Shown: piece after piece, positions 16,415 to 25,744 of the stretch
Position numbering within the stretch: the stretch's first letter is position 1
Layout of the letters: every line of letters begins with the position of its first letter
Assembly (NCBI RefSeq): GCF_038396785.1
Contig: NZ_CP151087.1
Span: 4,712,001-4,776,000 of the forward strand
From: Sphingobacterium thalpophilum
GTDB lineage: Bacteria > Bacteroidota > Bacteroidia > Sphingobacteriales > Sphingobacteriaceae
DNA: 64,000 nucleotides
Direction: 5' to 3'
The notes under the pieces: generated by a model
Told to the model about the DNA's origin: nothing
Database searches by the model: none
What the model saw: only the letters and a program-made list of their open reading frames with translations
Made by a program: the position numbers and the translations under genes

Positions 16415-17734
16415 ATGAAAAAAATTTTAAGTGCATTGTTGCTGCTTTGGTTTGTGCCGGCGGCTACTTTTGTAGCGAAGGCTCAGAGCTTTGAGGATGT
16501 TTATCAGCTATTTCAAGAGTCTAAAATATTAAATGATCATTTTGTTGGTTTTTCTTTGTACGACCTAAATGCCAATAAATATGTGATGGACATAAACGGC
16601 AATAAGCATTTTACACCGGCTTCCAATACAAAAATGTATACCACCTATGCTGCTCTAGCACTGTTGGGGGATTCAATACCTGGTTTGGAGTATGTGGAAC
16701 GTGGAGACTCGCTGCTTATCTGGGGGACAGGTGATCCGACGTTTTTGCATAATCGGTTAGATACCCGGGTGGTGTACAACTTTTTGAAAAATACGAATAA
16801 ACGCATTTTTGTTGTGCCAGGGACAATGAAGAATAAATTCTTTGCGCATGGTTGGGCGATGGAAGATTTTGAAGCTTATTATCAGCCTGAAATCAGTACA
16901 TTTCCTATTTATGGCAATGTGGTCACTTTTCGACAAAAAGGTTATAATTATTTATCAACTTCTCCAGCTAGTTTTCAAAATTCACTGGATTTTTTGCCCG
17001 AACCTAAGTTAGGTGATTTTGAACTTTCCCGTTCATTTCGTGCAAATTCCTTTTGGATGTCCAAACGCCCCGTTCCGAGCGGCTATGTCAATGAAGTTCC
17101 ATTTATCTATTCTGATAGTTTATTTATTAAATTATTGTCGGATAGTCTAGGTAAATCCGTGACCTTATTGTCTTACCAAAAACCAAGCAATACCAAGATA
17201 CTCTATTCCGGTGGTACCAAAAATTTAATCCGTGAAATGATGTTGCCAAGTGATAATTTTATTGCTGAACAGTTTTTAATGATGTGTTCGTGGAAACAAT
17301 TCGGTCAATTTGATACTTACTTGGTGCGGGACTGGATGAAGAATAACGTTTATAAATACTTTTCAGCTGAGGTTGCCATTTTTGATGGATCGGGCTTGTC
17401 GTCCTATAACAAGGTGACTCCGCAAAATAATGTCGATCTATTGGTCGTCTTGAAAAATAAGTTGCCGGATGAGAAGGAACGTTTTCGTCTTTTTCCGGCC
17501 GGAGGTGTAGATGGTACCCTGAAACGTACCTATAGCAAAGATCTCGGAGAACCGTTTGTTTTTGCTAAAACGGGAACGATTACATCTGTCTATAATCAAA
17601 GTGGTTATTTGATCACACGGACAGGAAGGCGCTTGGCATTTTCTTTTATGAACAATAATTATATAGATGATCGAGCAAGTGCAATTCGTAAAGAAATGGC
17701 TAAAATAATTACTTATATTCGTCAAACTTATTAA
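16415..17734 (+). CDS. dacB: PBP4-type D-alanyl-D-alanine carboxypeptidase (S13)
   Basis: About 439 residues, a periplasmic serine hydrolase that trims or cleaves peptidoglycan cross-links. The start is ATG 16415, giving a clean signal peptide (MKKILSALLLL ... AKAQS); upstream in-frame starts at 16352 (TTG) and 16403 (ATG) would add an unlikely extension. Penicillin-binding motifs: SxxK in PASNTKMY (Ser70, Lys73), SxN in SSYNKV and KTG in AKTGTI. It is followed by the MFS gene after 10 nt. It is separated from susCD by a terminator, so the neighbourhood does not imply a shared function. Confidence 0.9.
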   Translation: MKKILSALLLLWFVPAATFVAKAQSFEDVYQLFQESKILNDHFVGFSLYDLNANKYVMDINGNKHFTPASNTKMYTTYAALALLGDSIPGLEYVERGDSLLIWGTGDPTFLHNRLDTRVVYNFLKNTNKRIFVVPGTMKNKFFAHGWAMEDFEAYYQPEISTFPIYGNVVTFRQKGYNYLSTSPASFQNSLDFLPEPKLGDFELSRSFRANSFWMSKRPVPSGYVNEVPFIYSDSLFIKLLSDSLGKSVTLLSYQKPSNTKILYSGGTKNLIREMMLPSDNFIAEQFLMMCSWKQFGQFDTYLVRDWMKNNVYKYFSAEVAIFDGSGLSSYNKVTPQNNVDLLVVLKNKLPDEKERFRLFPAGGVDGTLKRTYSKDLGEPFVFAKTGTITSVYNQSGYLITRTGRRLAFSFMNNNYIDDRASAIRKEMAKIITYIRQTY

Positions 17735-17744
17735 GCCAATTTAA

Positions 17745-19043
17745 ATGGAAGCAATTGTAAAAAACAATAAGAAATTGATTCGTTCTTGGGCCATGTTCGA
17801 TTGGGCCAATTCTGCTTACAACCTTGTTATTACTTCCACGATATTCCCTGTTTACTATACCGCAATTACTACAACAAAAGAGCATGGTGATGTTGTTAGT
17901 TTCTTTGGGATTGAAGTCGTCAATACCGCACTTTCCAATTTTTCTTTGGCTTTTGCCTATCTGTTGATGTCTTTTTCTTTGCCCTTTATTTCTTCGTACG
18001 CTGATGCAAAAGGAAAAAAGAAACAGATTATGAAATTCTTCACTTATGTTGGAGCAGTTGCATGTATGTGCTTATTTTTCTTCAAGCTTGAAACTTTGGA
18101 AATTGGTATCATCTGTTTTGTACTTGCAGCGATGGGGTATATTGGCGGTGTTTTGTTTAATAATTCTTATTTACCGCTTTTGGCAACTGTCGATCAACAA
18201 GATAAGGTGAGTGCGCAAGGTTTTGCTTATGGTTATATTGGATGTGTCACTTTACAGATTCTTTGTTTTGTAGTGGTTCTTAAGCCTGAATGGTTTGGTA
18301 TTACAGATGCTTCACTACCGGCCCGTATATCGTTTCTAATGGTCGGATTGTGGTGGCTTGGGTTTTCAATGATTCCTTTTAAATACCTGCCTAAAATCGA
18401 AGCAACCGAGAATAACACAGGTAAGAGTTTCGTTCAGAATGTACGGGATGAATTCGGCCATGTTATCCAAAAGATCAAAGGTATTCCTGAAATAAAACAG
18501 TTTTTGCCGGCTTTTTTCTTTTATGCAATTGGTGTTCAGACTTTGATGATTGTCGCCTCTTCTTTTGGGGAGAAAATTTTGCATTTAGGCGCAGAAAGGT
18601 TGATAGCTACCATTCTTCTCATTCAACTTGTAGCTATCTTAGGTGCATTTTTAATGTCTTATTTATCTACGCTTTTTGGGAATATCAAGGTGTTGATCGT
18701 TGTGGTAATGATCTGGATCGGCATCTGTATTTCGGCCTTTTATTTATCTACTCCACTTCAGTTTTATATCATTGCTGCATTGGTCGGTTTAGTTATGGGC
18801 GGGATTCAGTCCTTATCGCGTTCAACCTATTCTAAATTAATTCCGACGGATATCAAAGATACGACTGCTTTCTTCTCTTTTTATGACGTCACAGAAAAAG
18901 TTGCCATTGTCATTGGATTATTCTCATTCGGGTTTATAGAACAGGTTACACATAATATTCGATATTCGGCATTGGTTCTTTCTTTATTTTTTGTAATTGG
19001 ATTGTTACTTTTGATCCGGATATTAGTATCCAATAAATCTTAA
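17745..19043 (+). CDS. UMF1/Atg22-like MFS transporter
   Basis: A 432-residue inner-membrane protein with about 12 transmembrane helices. The N-terminal SWAMFDWANSAYNLVI is typical of the UMF1 (Atg22-like) group of the major facilitator superfamily. A second conserved block is GLVMGGIQSLSRSTYSKLIP near 355-375, and the C-terminal half contains AFFSFYDVTEKVAIVIG. Substrates of bacterial members are not established. It lies 10 nt after dacB and 20 nt before the LutA-like gene, so co-transcription is likely. Confidence 0.88.
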   Translation: MEAIVKNNKKLIRSWAMFDWANSAYNLVITSTIFPVYYTAITTTKEHGDVVSFFGIEVVNTALSNFSLAFAYLLMSFSLPFISSYADAKGKKKQIMKFFTYVGAVACMCLFFFKLETLEIGIICFVLAAMGYIGGVLFNNSYLPLLATVDQQDKVSAQGFAYGYIGCVTLQILCFVVVLKPEWFGITDASLPARISFLMVGLWWLGFSMIPFKYLPKIEATENNTGKSFVQNVRDEFGHVIQKIKGIPEIKQFLPAFFFYAIGVQTLMIVASSFGEKILHLGAERLIATILLIQLVAILGAFLMSYLSTLFGNIKVLIVVVMIWIGICISAFYLSTPLQFYIIAALVGLVMGGIQSLSRSTYSKLIPTDIKDTTAFFSFYDVTEKVAIVIGLFSFGFIEQVTHNIRYSALVLSLFFVIGLLLLIRILVSNKS

Positions 19044-19063
19044 TTTTATTGATTGAATTGCAT

Positions 19064-19792
19064 ATGAAAGTAGAACTTTTTGTTCCTTGTTTTATAGATC
19101 AGCTTTACCCTGAGACCGCTTTTAATACGGTTCGTTTATTAGAAAAGGTCGGCTGCGAGGTTGTCTATAATCCTGAGCAGACATGCTGTGGCCAGCCTGC
19201 CTATAATGCTGGATTTTGGGATGATGCAAAACAGGTCGGACGGAAGTTTTTAGGTGATTTCTCAGGAGATCATGTGATTATTTCTCCCTCTGCGTCTTGT
19301 ACCGGTATGGTACGACATGCTTATAATGATTTATTCGCAAATTCGGCAGATTCCCATCAATGCCATAAAATACAGCAACAGGTTATGGAAATCTCTGATT
19401 TTTTAGTAAACGTGCTAAAAAAAGAGTATTTTGGAGCTGAGCTTGAGGGTGTTGCGGTGTACCACGATTCTTGTTCGGCTTTGCGAGAGTGCAAGATTAA
19501 AGAGGAACCACGGAAATTATTGAGTAAGGTCTTAGGTTTGGAGATGGTGGAGGTGAAAGATAGCGAGACATGTTGTGGGTTTGGGGGTAGTTTTGCCGTT
19601 AAATTCGAAGGAATATCCGCGGCAATGGCTGAGCAAAAAGTGCGCAATGCACTTGATCTGAATGCGGATTATATTATTTCCACTGATTCATCTTGTTTGC
19701 TACAGCTTCAATCTTATATCGATAAACATAAATTACCCATTCAGACGATGCACCTCGTTGATGTGTTGACTACTGGCTGGGGAAATATTTAA
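19064..19792 (+). CDS. LutA/YkgE-like (Fe-S)-binding protein
   Basis: About 242 residues with two CCG domains: TCCGQPAYNAG near residue 40 and ETCCGFGGSFAV in the C-terminal half. These cysteine-rich motifs occur in LutA, GlpC and heterodisulfide reductase subunits and bind Fe-S clusters. In LutABC the protein takes part in L-lactate oxidation, but no lutB or lutC is nearby, so the call is by similarity only. I chose ATG 19064 (MKVELFVPC) over an upstream TTG at 19049, because the conserved family start is close to the VELFVPCF block. Confidence 0.88.
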   Translation: MKVELFVPCFIDQLYPETAFNTVRLLEKVGCEVVYNPEQTCCGQPAYNAGFWDDAKQVGRKFLGDFSGDHVIISPSASCTGMVRHAYNDLFANSADSHQCHKIQQQVMEISDFLVNVLKKEYFGAELEGVAVYHDSCSALRECKIKEEPRKLLSKVLGLEMVEVKDSETCCGFGGSFAVKFEGISAAMAEQKVRNALDLNADYIISTDSSCLLQLQSYIDKHKLPIQTMHLVDVLTTGWGNI

Positions 19793-19814
19793 ATAACACA
19801 TTAAATCTAAACAC

Positions 19815-20705
19815 ATGAATTCAAGAAGAGATTTTCTTAAAAACCTTGCACTAGCGTCTGCTGGTATAGCATTAGCTCCCTCTTTGGAGAGTTTTGCGGC
19901 AGCAAAGAAAGATTGGTTTGACATTTCCTTGGCTGAATGGTCATTGCATAAATCCTTGTTCAAGGGAGATTTGAACAATTTGGATTTTCCGGTATTAGCT
20001 GCCAAAAAATACGGTATCTATGGGGTGGAATATGTGAATCAGTTTTTTAAGGATAAGGCTAATGATAATAACTACCTTACTGAGCTAAATATGCGTGCAA
20101 AAGATAATGGTGTACGTAATGTACTCATTATGATTGATGGTGAGGGAAATCTCGGTGATGAAGATGAAACAAAGAGAAAACAAGCCGTGCAAAACCATTA
20201 TAAGTGGATTTCTGCAGCTAATTTCTTAGGTTGTCATGCAATCCGTGTCAATGCGGCTGGAAAAGGGACTCCTGAGGAAGTGAGTAAACGTGTTGTTGAA
20301 AGTTTAACAACGCTATCTGATATTGGTAAAAAAGCGGGGATTAGCATTATTGTAGAAAACCATGGTGGTATCTCTTCACATGGTGACTGGTTGGCTAATA
20401 CATTAAAAGCAGTGGGTAGTAAATATTGTGGAAGTTTACCTGATCTTGGTAATTTCTATGAGTATGATCGTTATCAAGGTGTGACGGATCTAATGCCTTA
20501 TGCACATGGTGTGAGTGCCAAAACACATGATTTTGATGCCAATGGAAATGAAACGCAAATTGACTATGAGCGTATGTTGAAGATTGTTAAGAAAGCAAAA
20601 TTCAAAGGTTATGTGGGGATTGAATATGAGGGAAGTAAGTTGAGCGAAGAAGAGGGTATTTTTGCTACTAAAAAATTACTGGAACGTTTGCGCCCTTTGA
20701 TCTAA
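19815..20705 (+). CDS. Tat-exported TIM-barrel sugar epimerase/isomerase-like protein
   Basis: 296 residues. It begins with a twin-arginine signal (NSRRDFLKNLA, hydrophobic core, cleavage near SFAA). The mature part is a xylose-isomerase-like TIM barrel (AP-endonuclease-2 family) with metal-ligand-type motifs: IVENHGGISSHG, LPDLGNF, KTHDFDANG and VGIEYEGSKLSEEEG. Related proteins are sugar-phosphate isomerases/epimerases, and exported ones often sit in carbohydrate loci of Bacteroidota. The true substrate is unknown. It is the last gene of the dacB-MFS-LutA run and is followed by an inverted repeat. Confidence 0.85.
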   Translation: MNSRRDFLKNLALASAGIALAPSLESFAAAKKDWFDISLAEWSLHKSLFKGDLNNLDFPVLAAKKYGIYGVEYVNQFFKDKANDNNYLTELNMRAKDNGVRNVLIMIDGEGNLGDEDETKRKQAVQNHYKWISAANFLGCHAIRVNAAGKGTPEEVSKRVVESLTTLSDIGKKAGISIIVENHGGISSHGDWLANTLKAVGSKYCGSLPDLGNFYEYDRYQGVTDLMPYAHGVSAKTHDFDANGNETQIDYERMLKIVKKAKFKGYVGIEYEGSKLSEEEGIFATKKLLERLRPLI

Positions 20706-20708
20706 TAT

Positions 20709-20757
20709 TTAACTAGTCGAGTTCTTTTCAGGAAATGGAAGGAACTCGACTAGTTAA
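20709..20757. terminator. 16-bp inverted repeat, probable terminator
   Basis: TTAACTAGTCGAGTTC (20709-20724) is exactly repeated in inverse at 20742-20757, with a 17-nt loop. There is no strong T-tract, so termination is likely but not certain. It lies just after the TIM-barrel gene. Confidence 0.65.
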
Positions 20758-20888
20758 ATAGATTTTAATTGAAGTATTGCTCTGATGCAACAACGAAAAA
20801 AACTGCAGTCGATTCGTTAGAAACCTATTAAAATCTTCACTATCTTGCTTGAGTATATGAAGACGGGTGAACAACCTCTTTCTTTGTG

Positions 20889-20921
20889 TAGAGGATCATC
20901 GGATTTTTCCGTTTACCGATG
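20889..20921 (+). other. Small stem-loops in the leader of the first POT gene
   Basis: CATCGG (20897-20902) pairs with CCGATG (20916-20921). A smaller CCTCT/AGAGG pair lies just before it (20876-20894). The rest of 20758-20982 contains no gene. These may form a structured leader or be chance. Confidence 0.3.
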
Positions 20922-20982
20922 GTATATTTTATAAATGGAAATCGCACTACCTTATTTTGAAAAATAACGACTAAAAAAAAAC

Positions 20983-22557
20983 ATGAATTTTGAAAAAAAT
21001 GCTGTTCTTGAAACCCATTTGCAAAAAGTAGGGGCTGAACAAGTATTGGTACAAGGGCATCCTGCCGGCTTGTTTGTATTATTCTTCACAGAGATGTGGG
21101 AGCGTTTTAGCTATTATGGTATGCGGGCGCTGTTGGTAAATTTTCTGGTTTCTACCATTGCCCAACAAGGATGGGGTTGGACCAACTCCGAGGCCATGAA
21201 GCTTTATGGTTTGTACACCGGGATGGTGTTTTTAACGCCACTGTTCGGTGGGATTATAGCCGATCGCCTGACAGGATATAAAAAATCCATTATGGTCGGA
21301 GCTATAATTATGACGCTGGGACATATCGCTATGGCTTTAGAGGGATTTAATAAAAGCTTCTTTTTGGCGGGTTTGGTGCTGATTGTTTTGGGAAATGGAT
21401 TGTTCAAACCCAATATTTCTTCGATGGTAGGGAAATTATATCCGGATAAAGGAGGTAAAAAAGATGCGGGTTATACCATCTTTTATATGGGCATCAACGG
21501 GGGAGCGTTTTTAGGAATGATGCTATGCGGTTATATTGGTGAGAAGATCGGCTGGCATTATGGTTTTGGGCTAGCCGGAGTATTTATGTTTTTGGGAATG
21601 TTGCAGTTCTATTTTGCACAACCCATTTTCGGAAAAATTGGAAATACACCCGAGAAACAAGACGAGTTAACCGATATTGCGGGTGGTCAAGAAGAAAATC
21701 CAAAGCATATTGTTCGTGATCGTTTGCTGGTAATAGCCATTTTTATGTTGTCAAGTATTGTTTTCCATTTAGCTTTTGAGCAAGCAGGTGGTTCGATGAC
21801 GATCTTTGCGAAAAATTATACACAACGGGTATTGAGTGGTGAAGTGGCGGTTTTATTTAAATGGTTGGATGCTGCATTGACGGTTTTGCCGATTGTGGTA
21901 ATTACCGGAGTACTGTTTGTTTTAGCAAAGAAAATCGTACGTAAATACCCTATGATCATACTTTTTTCGAGTATTTCTTTTGTGATCATTTGGTCTTTGT
22001 GTCTTTGGAAAGTTTATCGGGAATATTATGGTATGAATTCCGAAGTTACGGTATCCTGGTTTCCGATGTTAAATTCTTTCTTTATCATTACCCTGGCCAC
22101 ATCATTTAGTAAGATATGGGAGAAAGTGTGGAATCCTTCTGGTCCGATTAAGTTTGCAATGGGACTGACATTGGTTGGAGTCGGTTTTGCAGCTTTATCT
22201 ATTGGAAGCTCTGAGATTCCTACCGGTGCAAAGACGGCCTCTGTTAGTATGATCTGGCTGGTATTGGCGTACTTTTTTCATACAGTGGGCGAATTATGTA
22301 TTGGTCCGGTCGGACTTTCTTATGTCAGTAAACTATCGCCAAAAAAATTCCTGGGCTTATTGTTTGGTTTTTGGTTTTGTGCCAATGCCATAGCTAATTT
22401 TATAGGGGGCTTTATTGGGTCATATATTGATAAGATTACAGAATCTCATTCGATGTCTTACTTCTTTGCTGTGTTTACAGTGATCCCTATGGTGGCTGCT
22501 GTATTTCTTATTCTAGGCAACAAAAAAATAAAAAAGATGATGCATGGAATTGATTAA
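20983..22557 (+). CDS. POT-family peptide transporter 1
   Basis: A 524-residue proton-coupled oligopeptide transporter (POT/PTR2, MFS fold) with about 14 hydrophobic segments. The proton-coupling signature ExxERFxYYG is seen as EMWERFSYYGMR near residue 35. Family blocks FKPNISSMVG, GYTIFYMGINGG and, in TM7, AFEQAGGS follow. The C-terminal IGPVGLSYVSKLSPK is also diagnostic. It imports di- or tripeptides across the inner membrane. It is closely related to the gene 83 nt downstream (same length, same motifs, same MMHGI ending), so the two arose by tandem duplication. Confidence 0.93.
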   Translation: MNFEKNAVLETHLQKVGAEQVLVQGHPAGLFVLFFTEMWERFSYYGMRALLVNFLVSTIAQQGWGWTNSEAMKLYGLYTGMVFLTPLFGGIIADRLTGYKKSIMVGAIIMTLGHIAMALEGFNKSFFLAGLVLIVLGNGLFKPNISSMVGKLYPDKGGKKDAGYTIFYMGINGGAFLGMMLCGYIGEKIGWHYGFGLAGVFMFLGMLQFYFAQPIFGKIGNTPEKQDELTDIAGGQEENPKHIVRDRLLVIAIFMLSSIVFHLAFEQAGGSMTIFAKNYTQRVLSGEVAVLFKWLDAALTVLPIVVITGVLFVLAKKIVRKYPMIILFSSISFVIIWSLCLWKVYREYYGMNSEVTVSWFPMLNSFFIITLATSFSKIWEKVWNPSGPIKFAMGLTLVGVGFAALSIGSSEIPTGAKTASVSMIWLVLAYFFHTVGELCIGPVGLSYVSKLSPKKFLGLLFGFWFCANAIANFIGGFIGSYIDKITESHSMSYFFAVFTVIPMVAAVFLILGNKKIKKMMHGID

Positions 22558-22640
22558 TTCATAGAAAAATAGTGTATCTTCAAGCGATTTTTATCAAAAT
22601 AAAAACAAAACCTGAGTTATAAAACAATTATTGAGATTAT

Positions 22641-24230
22641 ATGAATCAAGAAAAAGATCAAGTTCTTGTAGCACATCTTGCTAAGCAGGGGATCGATGAC
22701 AAGATGGTAAATGGGCATCCTGCCGGATTATTTGTGCTATTCTTTACAGAGATGTGGGAGCGGTTTAGTTACTACGGTATGCGGGCATTGTTGACCTTAT
22801 TTTTAATAAGTTCCCTTGCTGATGGGGGATGGGAATGGAGTAACGAACGTGCCATGAAACTTTACGGTTTGTATACTGGTTTTGTCTATTTAACACCATT
22901 GATCGGTGGAATGATTGCGGATAAGCTAACCGGTTTTAAGAAGGCGATTTTGATAGGCGCTTTGGTAATGACATTGGGGCACCTGTCTATGGCATTTGAG
23001 GGTGTGAATTCCAATTTCTTTTATCTGGGTCTTGTGTTAATGATTTTGGGTAACGGGATGTTTAAGCCTAATATTTCTTCTATGGTGGGAAATCTTTATC
23101 CAGATCAAAGTCCTAAAAAAGATGCAGGGTATACCATATTCTACATGGGCATCAATGCCGGGTCATTTTTGGGAATGCTTCTATGTGGGTATATCGGCGA
23201 AAAAATTGGTTGGCATTATGGTTTCGGGCTTGCCGGAGTATTTATGTTCTTTGGTATGTTGCAATTCTATTTTGGACAAAAGATCTTTGGAATTATCGGA
23301 GATTCACCCAAAGCACTTCAGGCTTACCATGAAAAAAAGATCAAAAATCACGAAGAGGAGGAAGAGGTCATTCCTGCACATGTTGTCCGTGATAGGTTAA
23401 TCGTTGTCACCATATTTATGTTGGCTAGTGTGGTTTTCTTTCTGTCTTTTGAACAGGCGGGCGGATCCATGTCTATCTTTGCAAAGGATTATACACAAAG
23501 GGTCCTGTCTGGAAGTTCAGCAGTGACATTTAAATGGATTGATACTATTTTGACTATTGTGCCTATCGTTATTGTGACGATCGTTTTAACAGCATTGGCT
23601 AGAAAAATATATAAACAGTATCCATTGACTATTTTATTTACCGCTGTCTCATTTGGTATCATTTGGTGCTTAGGCTTATGGAAAGTATTTCGAGAAATTG
23701 GAATAACCGGATCGGAAGTTGGAGCCTCATGGTTTCAAATATTGAATGCATTTTTTATTATTTCACTTGCATCGTCATTTAGCAAATTCTGGGAGAAGGT
23801 CTGGAATCCTTCGGGACCAGTTAAGTTTGCACTAGGTTTAATATTGGTGGGAATTGGATTTGCAGCATTAGCTTATGGGGCGAGCGAGATTCCTCAAGGA
23901 GCAAAGACAGCGTCTGTGAGTATGATTTGGTTGGTGATCGCCTATTTCTTTCATTCAGCAGGGGAGCTTTGTCTTTCACCTGTTGGCTTGTCTTATGTTA
24001 GTAAGCTTTCCCCAAAGAAATTTTTAGGGCTTCTTTTCGGTTGCTGGTTCTGTGCTTCGGCAATTGCCAATTTTATCGGTGGATTTTTAGGGTCATACAT
24101 TGATCGCATTACAGAAGAACATTCGATGTCTTACTTCTTTATGATATTTGCAATAGTTCCGGGAGTTACTGCATTGTTGTTGATCATCTTTAACCCCTTA
24201 TTGAAAAAAATGATGCACGGCATCAACTAA
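22641..24230 (+). CDS. POT-family peptide transporter 2
   Basis: 529 residues, the tandem paralogue of the preceding gene. It has the same EMWERFSYYGMRALL signature, FKPNISSMVGNLYPDQ, FYMGINAGSFLG, SFEQAGGSMSIFA and LSPVGLSYVSKLSPKKF blocks. The main differences are in the cytoplasmic linker between helices 6 and 7 (near 225-250), which carries a charged KKIKNHEEEEEV stretch. Likely a proton-driven di/tripeptide importer; the division of labour with its neighbour is unknown. A bidirectional terminator follows. Confidence 0.93.
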   Translation: MNQEKDQVLVAHLAKQGIDDKMVNGHPAGLFVLFFTEMWERFSYYGMRALLTLFLISSLADGGWEWSNERAMKLYGLYTGFVYLTPLIGGMIADKLTGFKKAILIGALVMTLGHLSMAFEGVNSNFFYLGLVLMILGNGMFKPNISSMVGNLYPDQSPKKDAGYTIFYMGINAGSFLGMLLCGYIGEKIGWHYGFGLAGVFMFFGMLQFYFGQKIFGIIGDSPKALQAYHEKKIKNHEEEEEVIPAHVVRDRLIVVTIFMLASVVFFLSFEQAGGSMSIFAKDYTQRVLSGSSAVTFKWIDTILTIVPIVIVTIVLTALARKIYKQYPLTILFTAVSFGIIWCLGLWKVFREIGITGSEVGASWFQILNAFFIISLASSFSKFWEKVWNPSGPVKFALGLILVGIGFAALAYGASEIPQGAKTASVSMIWLVIAYFFHSAGELCLSPVGLSYVSKLSPKKFLGLLFGCWFCASAIANFIGGFLGSYIDRITEEHSMSYFFMIFAIVPGVTALLLIIFNPLLKKMMHGIN

Positions 24231-24253
24231 ATTGTTGTAGAAGGTGAGCATAT

Positions 24254-24298
24254 AAAAGCGGTTGGCTGATCAGTATATCGATCAACCAACCGCTTTTT
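24254..24298. terminator. Bidirectional terminator
   Basis: AAAAGCGGTTGGCTGATC against GATCAACCAACCGCTTTT (one mismatch). It separates POT 2 from the convergent CNNM/CorC gene. Confidence 0.9.
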
Positions 24299-24306
24299 AT
24301 ATTCTT

Positions 24307-25599
24307 TTATTCCTCCACTTTCAAAAGTAGTTTATCGATGCGGTGTCCATCCATATCAAGCACTTCGAAAACTAGATTTTTAAATCGGACACGTTCGCCT
24401 TCTTCGGGCACGTGATCTAATCTTAGGAACACTAGGCCTCCTACAGTAGTTACATTGTTGATCTCATCTTCGTCTTCCTCAGAAAGACCGATTTCAAATT
24501 CATCCAAAAGGTCCTCGATCTGATATTGTCCGTCGACAACATAATCGCCGTTTTCCAATTGACGTATTGTCGGTCGGGCACTTAGGTCGCTTTCTGTGAT
24601 GTTACCTACCAAATCGCCAACGATATCCCGTAACGTAATAATTCCCTGTGGCGAACCATATTCATCAATGACAACCGCCTGATGTATACTGGAGGTGCGC
24701 AGGGTATTCATGATGCTATAAGATGAGCTAAATTCGTTCACAAATTTGATGGGTAACATGAGCGTTCTTAGATCAAATGGTTCGTTTTGGAGGCATTGTC
24801 GTAGTAAGGACTTTACATGAACAACACCTTTAATATTGTCGAGTCCACCTTCACAGACCGGGTAGATGGAATGATCGTTGTCCAGTATGATCTTTCTGTT
24901 TTCTTCAAAAGAATCTTCCAGATCCAAAAAAACAATGTTTTTGCGGTGAGTCATTAGGTTGACCGCTTTTTTGTCCCCTAAACTCAATAGACGGTCGACG
25001 ATATCGTGCTCAATACCTTCGATGACACCACTGTCGACACCTTCGTCTACTAGCGCCTTAATTTCTTCTTCCGTGACACTATTGCCGCTACTCTTGATAT
25101 TGAGTATTTTGACAATAAACTCTGTCGACATACTGAGTAGCCATACAAATGGTCGTACGATTTTGCTGAGCAGGTTCATCGGGTAAGCGATTAGCATGGC
25201 ATACTTCTCCGGAATAGCCATACCAATACGTTTGGGGACTAATTCACCAAGCACCAACGAAAAGTAGGTGATGATAAAGACGACAATGATTACAGCGAGC
25301 TGTTCGCTATAGGGGGCTATAATACTGGATTTATTAAATATGCCGACTAGATATGTGGAAATACTACCACCAGAAAAAAAACCGGTTAGAATGCCGATAA
25401 GGGTAATGCCTATTTGTACAGTGGATAGAAAGTTGTTAGGCGATTCTTTTAGGTTTAGCGCTATTTTGGCTGCCGCATTGTTTTTATCGCTTTCAGCCTG
25501 TAGCCTTGCCTTTCTGCTGGATACGATGGATATTTCTGATGCCGATAGTATTCCGTTTAGAATAATCAGGACTAAAATAATAATTGCTTCGGTAAGCAT
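24307..25599 (-). CDS. CNNM/CorC (hemolysin-family) membrane protein
   Basis: A 430-residue protein with an N-terminal DUF21/CNNM transmembrane domain (about 1-185; SASEISIVSSRKARL, GELVPKRIG), a CBS-domain pair (about 205-330; TLRTSSIHQAVVIDEYGSPQGI) and a C-terminal CorC/HlyC domain (about 345-425; DGQYQIEDLLDEFEIGL). Relatives take part in magnesium or cobalt resistance and efflux; the older name hemolysin is misleading. It is a single gene convergent with the POT pair. Confidence 0.92.
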   Translation of the reverse strand: MLTEAIIILVLIILNGILSASEISIVSSRKARLQAESDKNNAAAKIALNLKESPNNFLSTVQIGITLIGILTGFFSGGSISTYLVGIFNKSSIIAPYSEQLAVIIVVFIITYFSLVLGELVPKRIGMAIPEKYAMLIAYPMNLLSKIVRPFVWLLSMSTEFIVKILNIKSSGNSVTEEEIKALVDEGVDSGVIEGIEHDIVDRLLSLGDKKAVNLMTHRKNIVFLDLEDSFEENRKIILDNDHSIYPVCEGGLDNIKGVVHVKSLLRQCLQNEPFDLRTLMLPIKFVNEFSSSYSIMNTLRTSSIHQAVVIDEYGSPQGIITLRDIVGDLVGNITESDLSARPTIRQLENGDYVVDGQYQIEDLLDEFEIGLSEEDEDEINNVTTVGGLVFLRLDHVPEEGERVRFKNLVFEVLDMDGHRIDKLLLKVEE

Positions 25600-25685
25600 A
25601 ATGAGTTGAAAAAGTTGTTTGCTAGTGCTAATTTACGGAAAAGACCAGCTAAAAAGTAGGATTATTATGATTATGTCAAGCATCC

Positions 25686-25726
25686 ATAAAAAAAGCCGTA
25701 TATCTTTCAATACGGCTTTTATAATA
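25686..25726. terminator. Terminator of the GH109-like gene
   Basis: AAAAAAAGCCGTAT / ATACGGCTTTT stem with an 8-nt loop, ending about 20 nt beyond the stop of the minus-strand gene at 25745. Confidence 0.85.
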
Positions 25727-25744
25727 ATAAGAATGTTTTTTCAA